Source: Candidatus Marimicrobium litorale
GTDB lineage: Bacteria > Pseudomonadota > Gammaproteobacteria > Pseudomonadales > Halieaceae
Assembly: GCF_026262645.1 (NCBI RefSeq)
Contig: NZ_SHNO01000001.1
Coordinates: forward strand, 3,534,001 to 3,598,000
Direction: 5' to 3'
Length of the DNA: 64,000 bases
In this document: positions 27,093 through 34,927 of the stretch, in pieces
How the letters are laid out: every line of letters begins with the position of its first letter
Numbering within the stretch: position 1 is the first letter of the stretch
Notes under the pieces: generated by a model
The model's database searches: none
The model's input: the letters and a program-made list of their open reading frames with translations, nothing else
Told to the model about the DNA's origin: nothing
Position numbers and translations under genes: made by a program

Positions 27093-28196
27093 ATGAAAAA
27101 ATTTCTAGGCAGTATCGTGGCGTTATCCATTGCCTTTGCGCCGTTAGCAAACGCATGCACGGCGATTAACCTGAAAGCTAGAGACGGCACGGTAATCGCT
27201 GGTCGCACAATGGAGTGGGCTGTTGATATGGAATGGACGCTAACGTCTCAACCGCAAGGTAGCCCTGTATTGATTAGCGCGCCTGAGTTTCTCGACTTGC
27301 CATCAAAAACCCTGTCTAGCAAGCATGCGTTTGTCGGTATTTATCCAGCGGTTCTAAAGGGATCTCCAGCGATTCTCGAGGGGCAAAATGAAGCTGGGCT
27401 AGGTCTCAGTGGGAATTTTTTACCCGGCTTTACTGAATATCAAAAAATAACCTCTCAAGACGAGGAGTATGTCTCGATTATAAACTTTGGAAGCTTGGTT
27501 CTTGGCATGTATAGCACTGTAAAAGAACTAAGAGCAGCATTGCCAAACTATAAAGTTTGGTACAACCCCAGTGAAGTCGAAGGTTCGCCGACACCACCAT
27601 GGTTGCATTTTGTTTTGACCGACCGCAGCGGCGACAGCATCATCGTAGAGTTTGTTCAAGGCCAAATGGTAATCCACGACAACGTCGCGAACGTGCTGAC
27701 AAATGCCCCAACGTACGACTGGCATATTAATAATGTTCGCAACTACCTGTCGCTGACAGATACGGCAACAACTTCTATCGTTGTGGAGGGGACTAATGTT
27801 ACGGAAATTGGTCAGGGCGGAGGATTAATTGGGCTGTCAGCCGACTACACCCCGCCCAGTCGTTTTGTGCGAGCGACCTATCTAACCTATTTCGCCTATC
27901 AGCCTGACGGCAGCCGCGATGCCGTGCAATTGATGGCGCATTTGCTGAACAACGTAGACATACCGAAAGGGGTATCCAGAACGACCATTGATAAGCAGGT
28001 TGTCTCTGATTATACGCAGTGGATTAATCTAAAGGATCTTGAAAATAATCGCATGAAGATAGCGAGCTATTCGAATCGTACGAATTACATAGAGATAGAT
28101 TTAAATCAGGTATTCAAATCTGGTAGATCAATGGTGTGGGTTGTAGACGAATTGCCATATCCTGATAATGATCTCACCGCGCAGCTATTAGAATAG
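27093..28196 (+). CDS. Exported choloylglycine hydrolase / penicillin V acylase family Ntn hydrolase
   Basis: The ATG at 27093 opens a signal peptide that ends ANA-CTAINL, so cleavage would expose the catalytic N-terminal cysteine typical of this Ntn-hydrolase family. RTMEW follows at the position of the conserved Arg. The mature length of about 345 residues is normal. Members hydrolyse amide bonds in bile salts, penicillin V or N-acyl homoserine lactones. An exported gram-negative member could act in lactone quenching, but that is inference. It stands alone, ends before an intrinsic terminator and is followed by a sulfatase remnant. Confidence 0.88.
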   Translation: MKKFLGSIVALSIAFAPLANACTAINLKARDGTVIAGRTMEWAVDMEWTLTSQPQGSPVLISAPEFLDLPSKTLSSKHAFVGIYPAVLKGSPAILEGQNEAGLGLSGNFLPGFTEYQKITSQDEEYVSIINFGSLVLGMYSTVKELRAALPNYKVWYNPSEVEGSPTPPWLHFVLTDRSGDSIIVEFVQGQMVIHDNVANVLTNAPTYDWHINNVRNYLSLTDTATTSIVVEGTNVTEIGQGGGLIGLSADYTPPSRFVRATYLTYFAYQPDGSRDAVQLMAHLLNNVDIPKGVSRTTIDKQVVSDYTQWINLKDLENNRMKIASYSNRTNYIEIDLNQVFKSGRSMVWVVDELPYPDNDLTAQLLE

Positions 28197-28333
28197 AGTC
28201 TATAGATTGCCACGCTAGCCGAAATATCAGCAGGATAATCGCTACGTCAAATGGCATAAACAGTACTGACGACTTAACTTGCAAGCACCCATCCCCAAAA
28301 AGACCGACAGCGCGTCCGGTGTGAGTTCTATTT

Positions 28334-28363
28334 AAAAAAAGCCACCTGAGAGTGGCTTTTTTT
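28334..28363 (+). terminator. Intrinsic terminator
   Basis: AGCCAC/GTGGCT stem with a CTGAGA loop, A tract before and seven T after. It lies 138 bases after the Ntn hydrolase stop. The symmetric A/T tracts could also stop transcription from the other strand. Confidence 0.85.
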
Positions 28364-28384
28364 ATCGGTGTCCCTGTTAAAGGC

Positions 28385-28558
28385 TTATTCGATCGCGAGT
28401 ACCACTTGATTAATGGTGCCGGTAAAGCGCGTTTCTTTCGGACCTACACCAATGTCATCCGCCACCGGTGTCTGGTTATCGAGGCCCACATCTGCTGTCT
28501 AGTCCGCCGAAAAGATCAGCAGCTGAGTTCGGCCAATTCTGCCGGAGGCCACCTTCAC
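28385..28558 (-). pseudogene. Arylsulfatase C-terminal remnant
   Basis: The minus strand reads VASGRIGRT, then after an in-frame TAG, DVGLDNQTPVADD and RFTGTINQVVLAIE, stopping at a TAA (28385-28387). The order ASGRI, DVGxDxxTPV, FTGTIxxV is that of the C-terminal domain of bacterial arylsulfatases. Upstream the frame is lost and an IS6 remnant begins at about 28862. Only about 55 codons remain, with a stop inside, so it is dead. Confidence 0.6.
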
Positions 28559-28861
28559 GTTCGAGCTTTTGGCCAAAAGCCTCGCCGCCAGCCGGGGCCA
28601 GTGCTGGAGGTGATTTTGCGCCTTTGGATATCATCTATTTATGGTGAAAACTGGGTTACTAAACGAGCATCTACGCTATATCGTAAAGCAGACAGTGCTA
28701 ACCACACCACCTCTGCAAAAGAGTTCGATCTTTAGTATCGATGGTGCAAAAAGTATCACTAGGATAAACGCTACTTTTGCTATCAATGCATTAGGAACAA
28801 CGGACTGCCGACAACCATTTATCGCGGCCGCGGCTATCAACTATTGTCATACATGAATCTG

Positions 28862-29040
28862 ATCCCCATAAGCACTGCGCATGCTGCTGTTAGCAATCTA
28901 TTTAATTTGACGAGGTACCTGGCAAGGACTCAGAACTATCGTGTTCTAAGGCTAAGTGCGTATGCAGAGTGGAGCGGGGCGGTAGCCTGAGATCAGGTGG
29001 CTGAATTTTGTCGGTCTTTGCGAGTTAATTTTTCGATACC
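28862..29040 (+). mobile_element. IS6-family remnant, transposase C-terminus and right end
   Basis: In frame it reads A-V-S-N-L-F-N-L, then Y-R-V-L-R-L-S-A-Y, then E-W-S-G-A-V-A-stop. The right end is GAGTTAATTTTTCGATACC, finishing at 29040. Bases 28640-28861 may be more of it but are unreadable. Confidence 0.78.
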
Positions 29041-29295
29041 AAGAAATGCACTCACACCGCCCCCTTTGCATCTCTCAACGCGTTCTCGACTCTATTTTGG
29101 TGCTGGCCCCGGGCTGAGAATCTCTGTTGCGGCGATCACCCAGCAAACCCGCATGGATAGTGATTTTGTCAAAGCCCCGTGATCCACTATACTGCGTGTC
29201 GTGAACAAAAATTCGCATCCGCACCGCGCCGTCGGCTAACGCCTGCTGCTTACCGGTTCAGGATGACCAGTAGCCCACCAACGTACGGCAGAATC

Positions 29296-30705
29296 ATGAA
29301 AACGATCTTCACTCTTCTACTGATGACCCTCGTTACCGCTTGCTCTCACCCGCTGGAAATTGTTGGGGAAGGGGATATTAGTTCCTCTACAGGGACTAAT
29401 GATTGCTTATTGGAAAACCAACCGTGTGCCAATTATGTCGCCGGGGATTACAATCTTACCTATTTGGCACTGCCTCATGCGGGCTGGGTGTTTTCTGGCT
29501 GGGAAGGTTGCGGTGCACAATTCCCGACATGCGCGATTAACGTGCCGGGGGCAACGGTGGATCAGCGCTGGGGCCAGACAATGCCGCCATTGCGCGCGGT
29601 TTTTGTGCAAGACGGCAGCTCTCCCGGGATGACGATCTCCTCGAGTTGGTCGGCTGTTGATGAGACGCTGACCGTTGAAGTCAGCTTCGCCTCCATAACC
29701 CCCACTACTGTGCAGCTCTACCCTAAAGGGCTCGCAGATGGGTGGGTCGAAACAGACAACTCGCCACCCTTTTCTTTCTCCCTCGATACATCTGCGTTTG
29801 AACCGGGCGACTACGAGATGCTTGTCCTTGCCGATGATGACACCAATGCCATCAGCGAAATCGAATTAGTCACCGTCAATGGCTGCAACGGTTACTCCCA
29901 TTTGTGCAGTCGCAGATACGATCAAGTTCGCTACGCCACCACGCACAACGCAATGTCCAATTCAACCAACGGCTGGCTGGGCCCCAACCAGAATTGGGAT
30001 GTTCCGGCTCAGTTGGAGGCCGGTGTTCGTGCCCTGATGCTGGATACCTACCGCGCTGGCGATCTCAATACGCTCAGCCAGGAGATACAGGTGCCTGGTG
30101 TAGACCCCAATACGGCCTATTTGTGCCACGTATTATGCTCCATCGGCAATCAGCTTCTGGTCGATGGATTGAGCGAAATCCGCGAATTTCTTGAGGTAAA
30201 CCCAGGCGCGGTGGTCACTCTGATCCTCGAGTCTTACCTCAACCATGCACTTACGGCCGATGCCTTCAATGCGGCCAATCTCACACCTTACGCCTATCAA
30301 CACGCCGGCGGCGCTTGGCCCACACTGGGACAGATGATCGACGCAGGCACCCGCCTTGTCGTGCTGCAGGACATTTCGGTTAATCCATCCTACCCGTGGC
30401 TGATGAATGTCTGGGACAATGCTTTCGAAACTCAGTTTTCCGCGTCCGCTCCGGGAGACTTCTCCTGCACCGAAAATCGTGGTTCGACTGCCAACGACCT
30501 GTTTATTTTCAATCATTTCCTCACTAACGTCTTTGGCTCTCCGACGCTCGCCGAACAGGTTAACTTCAGCCCGCTACTACTTAATCGCATCAACGAATGT
30601 GAAGCATTTCACGCCACTACAGCCAATTTCGTGACTGTAGACTTTGTTGATATCGGTGACACACTGTCTACGATTGACGCACTCAACGAGATAGGTAGTT
30701 TTTAA
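29296..30705 (+). CDS. PI-PLC X-domain-like lipoprotein
   Basis: A lipoprotein signal (lipobox TLVTACSH) is followed by an InlB-B-type repeat segment (GWVFSGWEGCG) and a cysteine-paired linker. From about residue 205 comes the PI-PLC X-type barrel: RYATTHNAMS with the catalytic His, RALMLDTYRAG, and TLILESYL. Such bacterial proteins may cleave phosphatidylinositol or related glycerophosphodiesters; the substrate here is unknown. It should be a surface or periplasmic lipoprotein. The ATG at 29296 opens the lipobox signal; a longer frame from 29179 has no support. Confidence 0.8.
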   Translation: MKTIFTLLLMTLVTACSHPLEIVGEGDISSSTGTNDCLLENQPCANYVAGDYNLTYLALPHAGWVFSGWEGCGAQFPTCAINVPGATVDQRWGQTMPPLRAVFVQDGSSPGMTISSSWSAVDETLTVEVSFASITPTTVQLYPKGLADGWVETDNSPPFSFSLDTSAFEPGDYEMLVLADDDTNAISEIELVTVNGCNGYSHLCSRRYDQVRYATTHNAMSNSTNGWLGPNQNWDVPAQLEAGVRALMLDTYRAGDLNTLSQEIQVPGVDPNTAYLCHVLCSIGNQLLVDGLSEIREFLEVNPGAVVTLILESYLNHALTADAFNAANLTPYAYQHAGGAWPTLGQMIDAGTRLVVLQDISVNPSYPWLMNVWDNAFETQFSASAPGDFSCTENRGSTANDLFIFNHFLTNVFGSPTLAEQVNFSPLLLNRINECEAFHATTANFVTVDFVDIGDTLSTIDALNEIGSF

Positions 30706-30754
30706 AGGCGCTGGGGGAGCGTCCAAGTAATCGATCTCAAGACACGCAAAGAGA

Positions 30755-31025
30755 AGGGTGTTGAAAAGTGAAATGCGCCCAAGCTGTTAGATCGGCGCAT
30801 GACTGCGTGTAAGCGTCACTGATTCTGGGGAGGCGCCCGCACCTGATATCATCTTCTACGCAGTCTGGGTCTGCTACCGTTTCAACCTCAGTCACCGCGA
30901 TATCGAGGGTCTGTTCCACAATGAGGCCCCACTGTCAGCCGTGAAGCTATCCGTCCAGGGTGTATCAAGTGTGGCGCACTATACGCTCGAAGATTGAAGC
31001 GGAAGCACCGGGGATATGGCGGTCT
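30755..31025 (+). mobile_element. IS6-family remnant, transposase N-terminus
   Basis: From an ATG near 799 within line 30781 the sequence follows the consensus start through P-D-I-I-F-Y-A-V, R-F-N-L-S-H-R-D-I-E and L-K-R-K-H-R-G-Y-G, with frame breaks. It stops abruptly near 31025, so the 3' two thirds are deleted. Bases 31026-31291 hold only the expected promoter of the next gene. Confidence 0.78.
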
Positions 31026-31291
31026 TGGCCTTCGCGACGCGTGCCAGTCCGGGATCAGGGCTTTCCCGTGGACGGATGGTGCGAAGCATAAGGGTGTGTG
31101 ACCCTGTTGCGCGCCGAAGGCGATGCGACAAGACACGGGCGGAGACGACATGACCCCATTCTCGGCGATGACACCTGAAGGAGGCGACTCAATTTCTTGC
31201 CAATACCGCAATTAGATTGTTTATACTTCGAAGCAAGCAGTGTGAGACCTCTGGCTGCTATTCATACGCGAAGAGCAAAGGATCCCCGCAG

Positions 31292-32266
31292 ATGTTTCTT
31301 GTCCATAGCACCCACGAGGAGGCCCCTTTGCTGGCCCAAGCCGTTGTGACCGCTTGCAAAGGTCCCGACGGGTGGGAAACCCCTCTGCAACCGAGACTGC
31401 TACACGTCCTCTTCGAGCGACTGGTTGGGCTCGACGTCGATTTCGAGAAGCTGCAGGGCACGACAATGGATGCAGCTGCTTCCGGACTCGCTTCCCAAGA
31501 GCAACGGGTCGAACTGATCGAGTTGATGGTCATGGCCGAAATATTGGCCTCGCCGCTTCCGATGTGGCTCGAGCAGAACATCGAAGATTGGGCCGCTTCT
31601 CTTGGTGTTGAGAGCGCTAGCCTGGAATTGGCGCGCGATCTGGCGACCCATGCAAGCCATTCAGCACTCCAAGACTTCTACCGATGCAACTGGATTGGTG
31701 AGTTAGACCGACAAAATCCGCGCTTCCAGGAGTTGTTTTCGCGTTATGGCGATCAGGCCTTTACCTTCACGATGGAAGAAGAGCCGGAGACGATCGAAAA
31801 ATGGTCGAAGCTGGAATTCTGTCCGGCAGGGAGTATTGGTCGACATGTCTGGGATTTCTACCGGGCAAGAGACTTCAAGCTGCCAGGAAGCGTTGGGTCT
31901 GCCAATGAAGCGTTGGCTCGCCACGACTGGATTCATGTCCTCGGTGATTTCGACACGACGCCCATGGGCGAAATGGAAGTCACCGCCTTTCAGGCTGCGG
32001 CGAGCAATCTGCCGGGCGCAACCTTGGGCTTCATCGGCGCCGTGAGCATTTTCGAGACGGGCATGCTCCAAAGCTTGGTGGCGCCGGGTCATATCCACAA
32101 CCTCGATCAGCCAGGTGGGCCCGAACGCATCGCTGATGCGATCAGTCGAGGCAAGGCCCTTCTCTACGACGTATTCCAGGACATCGACTTTTTCGCCCGC
32201 GCGAACCAGCCTCTCCATGAAATACGTATCGAGCTGGGCGTTCGCGACAAAGTGACTCCGAACTGA
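31292..32266 (+). CDS. COQ4-type protein with N-terminal TerB-like domain
   Basis: The C-terminal half contains HDWIHVLGD with a Glu 11 residues after the second His. This exactly fits HDxxH-X11-E, the zinc/lipid-binding signature of COQ4, which in ubiquinone biosynthesis acts in C1 decarboxylation-hydroxylation and complex organisation. The N-terminal 150 residues are helical with ELIELMVMAEIL, resembling the TerB fold. No other quinone gene is nearby. AAAGGA precedes the ATG at 31292, which is preferred to the upstream 31217. Confidence 0.72.
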   Translation: MFLVHSTHEEAPLLAQAVVTACKGPDGWETPLQPRLLHVLFERLVGLDVDFEKLQGTTMDAAASGLASQEQRVELIELMVMAEILASPLPMWLEQNIEDWAASLGVESASLELARDLATHASHSALQDFYRCNWIGELDRQNPRFQELFSRYGDQAFTFTMEEEPETIEKWSKLEFCPAGSIGRHVWDFYRARDFKLPGSVGSANEALARHDWIHVLGDFDTTPMGEMEVTAFQAAASNLPGATLGFIGAVSIFETGMLQSLVAPGHIHNLDQPGGPERIADAISRGKALLYDVFQDIDFFARANQPLHEIRIELGVRDKVTPN

Positions 32267-32477
32267 ACCTCACGATCTGGCGTGGCGGACGGGCCGATCA
32301 AACCGCGCGGAACAATTCTGTGGGGCGACTCAGGTCGGAGAGCGACGAATGAGGAGATGGCCTCCTCTACCTATCGGCCGGTGGCGTGGTTACCTCGCAC
32401 AGGGACAATCTGTAGCCCTGCTCGAAGAGCAGAAGGAAAGAACGGAATTTGTAATCTCTAGGCCGAAAATGCGTGTG

Positions 32478-33017
32478 TTACTTGATCTTGGCAAGCTTTA
32501 ACAGCTCCGAACTTACCGTCACCTGGTTTTTTTGCATAGTGTCGAGATCTATTTCAAAGCGTAGCTTACGGTTGGTAATGAAAAAGGTAATCGCAGCATC
32601 TTGTTGTGATATTTGGTCTGATGCAAGCACTACAATGTTGCCTTTCATCTTTAAATCTTCCTCTGCAAGCGGTTGGTGCAGATAGGTGTAGTCGCAGTGG
32701 TTCGCCTCCGATAATCGTTGAATCTTTAACTCAGGTTTACTGCCTTTAGCACGCCTATTGTCCACTAAAGCGCTAAAAAATTCTTCAAATGGCGCCTCGT
32801 CCTGCAGGCATATATAGAGAAGTGCAGCGGGGGAATTTTGAGAGTCATTTGGCCAGTTAATAAACTCTATGAAATTGAGAAAATAGGCCGCTTTTAATTT
32901 ATTCTCTTTGCTGAGAGTGTCTTGATTTGATGCAGCATATGCAGGGCGGGACGACACAAACAGCACAAAAAAAAGCACGGCTACTGCGGCACAACTAATT
33001 CGGCAGATCCATGACAT
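32478..33017 (-). CDS. YfiR family (DUF4154) periplasmic protein
   Basis: A signal peptide (to about residue 28, AYA-AS) precedes the DUF4154 domain: KAAYFLNFIEFINWP, then CDYTYLH and LVLAS-type strands. The length of 179 is right. In Pseudomonas YfiR is a periplasmic repressor of the CHASE8-GGDEF protein YfiN. Here the CHASE8 partner candidate is the hybrid kinase at 34928, divergent from this operon. It follows the beta-barrel gene by 6 bases. Confidence 0.85.
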   Translation of the reverse strand: MSWICRISCAAVAVLFFVLFVSSRPAYAASNQDTLSKENKLKAAYFLNFIEFINWPNDSQNSPAALLYICLQDEAPFEEFFSALVDNRRAKGSKPELKIQRLSEANHCDYTYLHQPLAEEDLKMKGNIVVLASDQISQQDAAITFFITNRKLRFEIDLDTMQKNQVTVSSELLKLAKIK

Positions 33018-33023
33018 TGCTTT

Positions 33024-34103
33024 CTAAAAAGGCCGTGAAATTTTTACTGAGCTACGCCAGTCTTCACGGGTCTGAGGGCCATTGAGGTTTTGGTAAATAG
33101 GCTTTCCTACTTCGACCGCCAGCCGGTAGTTGTCAGAAACCCGCCATGAAATACCAGCCCGAGCGCCAATTTTTGTCCCTCCGAATAAATCCGGGTCAGT
33201 GATGGGTGCTGGATAGGGGAAGGGTGGTTCAGTCTGCAGCGACTCATCGGCACCGTGGATCGAGTCACTGTAGTTAATGTTTAGACCAATGTAAGGCTGT
33301 AAGATTTCGGAAAAATGAAAATTATAGCGACCCGTCAGCGAGTAGCTATTGCCTAGTCGGTAGTCGTTGTCGTTGGTTCCACTTCGGATAAGTGCCGCGA
33401 GCGTAATGGTAATGTCATGCTCGCCTTTGTTGTGGTAGCTTATTTCAATTGGGAAATCATATGTCCCTGAGCCTAACTGCATTGTGTAAGGAAGCTGCTG
33501 ATCTCCGGGCGCCCTTGGCGTGTCTCCCTCCTCATCGATCGAACCTGTCGGGATACTGAGCCCAGCGGTCAACCACCAGTTCGCACGTTCCGTGTCAGAT
33601 AGTTTGTAACTGGCCGATACGACAGCGTCTCCAACGCCCGAACTGTCAATTTCGAAGGTCGCGTAATTAGGAACAATACTGATGTGATCTGTGTTTTGCT
33701 CAATATAGGGAACGGTAATATGGCCACGCCAGCGGTCGTCAAAAGCATAACCAACGGAAATTATATATGCTGTCTGGGTAATTTTGCCTGGAACCACCGG
33801 AAAATTTTTGTCTGTTCTAGGCTCACCACTATTGGGCCCGCTCCACAGAACCTCGTCTTCGCTAACTCGGTTGTCGCCATCAAGAAAGTCTTCAAACTCC
33901 GCCGAACTGCGTTGAAAACTAAAACTCCATGGAGATTTATCTTGACCAGATGAAAAGGGATCATCTATTGACTGTTCGAGCAGTTCGACCAGGCTCATTT
34001 CGGCAAACTCGGAAGGCGTGCTCTGGGAAAGCCCGTAACTGCTGCACATCATGCCGACTACAGTGAAGGTCCAGCGTAGGGGAGCGATCCTGCTCGTAGC
34101 CAT
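33024..34103 (-). CDS. Outer-membrane beta-barrel protein, transporter-like
   Basis: A signal peptide precedes alternating amphipathic strands throughout: QTAYIISVGYAF, RGHITVPYIEQ, WWLTAGLSIPTGS, QPYIGLNINYSD. It ends in a terminal Phe (RSSVKISRPF), the outer-membrane insertion signal. It resembles phenol-degradation MetA/transporter barrels. Its position with YfiR suggests that it replaces the outer-membrane partner YfiB, but this is inference. GGAG lies before the ATG. Confidence 0.75.
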   Translation of the reverse strand: MATSRIAPLRWTFTVVGMMCSSYGLSQSTPSEFAEMSLVELLEQSIDDPFSSGQDKSPWSFSFQRSSAEFEDFLDGDNRVSEDEVLWSGPNSGEPRTDKNFPVVPGKITQTAYIISVGYAFDDRWRGHITVPYIEQNTDHISIVPNYATFEIDSSGVGDAVVSASYKLSDTERANWWLTAGLSIPTGSIDEEGDTPRAPGDQQLPYTMQLGSGTYDFPIEISYHNKGEHDITITLAALIRSGTNDNDYRLGNSYSLTGRYNFHFSEILQPYIGLNINYSDSIHGADESLQTEPPFPYPAPITDPDLFGGTKIGARAGISWRVSDNYRLAVEVGKPIYQNLNGPQTREDWRSSVKISRPF

Positions 34104-34266
34104 ATGATTACTCCTAACTAGCGGGAATCTTTGAGCTTATATACGTAATCAGAAATCCGTTAATGCCGATGAGTCCAGAAAATACGAATGGATTTGACCC
34201 GAATATCAAGACGATACAGTAATCTCGGCTCTATTTAGCCACGTAGTTTTACTTACTTTCGCGCAT

Positions 34267-34298
34267 CTCCCTATTAAGTACTTATACCTATTAGGGAG
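34267..34298. other. Inverted repeat upstream of the barrel/YfiR operon
   Basis: CTCCCTATTA and TATTAGGGAG form a near-perfect 10-base inverted repeat across a 12-base spacer. There is no T tract. The position, 160 bases before the barrel gene, allows an operator role. Confidence 0.35.
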
Positions 34299-34738
34299 AC
34301 CTTGTAACTGGTGTAACGTATACCTGCGCACAATGGTTTTTGGGCATTAGGTTTGGCATGAGAAGAGGGCGTTGTCTGAAGGTAAGAAATGCGGTGCTTT
34401 GGAAAGCGCCATAAATGATCTGCTTCGGTGGATGGGCTGCTAGCCGGTTAGTGAATGTCGAAGGCGAAGTTGACCTACTCCGAGAAAGTCAGAGTTCATG
34501 GATGATGAAGCGATAGACAGTGGCCTCCAGAGTTTTGTTTGAAATAAATGTCGACTCGATAGCAGAGAAAGACTCTGTAAATATCGACACGGCCGTCTAT
34601 CTTTACTAGCCAGGAACATTCGATTGAGAACGATACATTGCGTTGAGATAGTAGGGCCCTGGTAGATAGTTGCATAAATAGATCAAATAACAGTGTAAGG
34701 GTGTTTCTATGAAAGAGCTCAGCATCAACACTTGGTCA

Positions 34739-34764
34739 ATAAATAAAAAACGCCTGTGCAGGCG
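34739..34764 (-). terminator. Intrinsic terminator, minus strand
   Basis: CGCCTGTGCAGGCG is a compact palindrome which on the minus strand is followed by TTTTTTATTTATT. No minus-strand gene lies just upstream. It may therefore end a short untranslated RNA starting in the kinase promoter region (34765-34927). Confidence 0.55.
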
Positions 34765-34805
34765 CACGCACAAGCCAGCCATTTTTGTGACGTTTTGATT
34801 CTGTG

Positions 34806-34820
34806 CTGACACAGTGTCAG
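34806..34820. promoter_or_regulatory. Palindromic site 1 upstream of the hybrid kinase
   Basis: CTGACACAGTGTCAG is a perfect 15-base palindrome around a central base, with GACAC/GTGTC arms also found at 34881-34901. Confidence 0.4.
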
Positions 34821-34880
34821 TGAGAAATTCCTCACGTTTTAGCAACCACGCTATTCCCGCAAATGGCGTTATTTCTGGTG

Positions 34881-34901
34881 GGACACTGTGATGATGTGTC
34901 C
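34881..34901. promoter_or_regulatory. Palindromic site 2 upstream of the hybrid kinase
   Basis: GGACAC and GTGTCC arms separated by 9 bases, 27 bases before the kinase start and sharing arms with the site at 34806. Two like dyads 75 bases apart suggest one regulator. Confidence 0.4.
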
Positions 34902-34927
34902 GCTGAAATATTCCATAACAAGGTCAA

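Noticed and set aside
34606-34845. 79-residue minus-strand frame
   Set aside because: It crosses the minus-strand terminator and has no ribosome-binding site.
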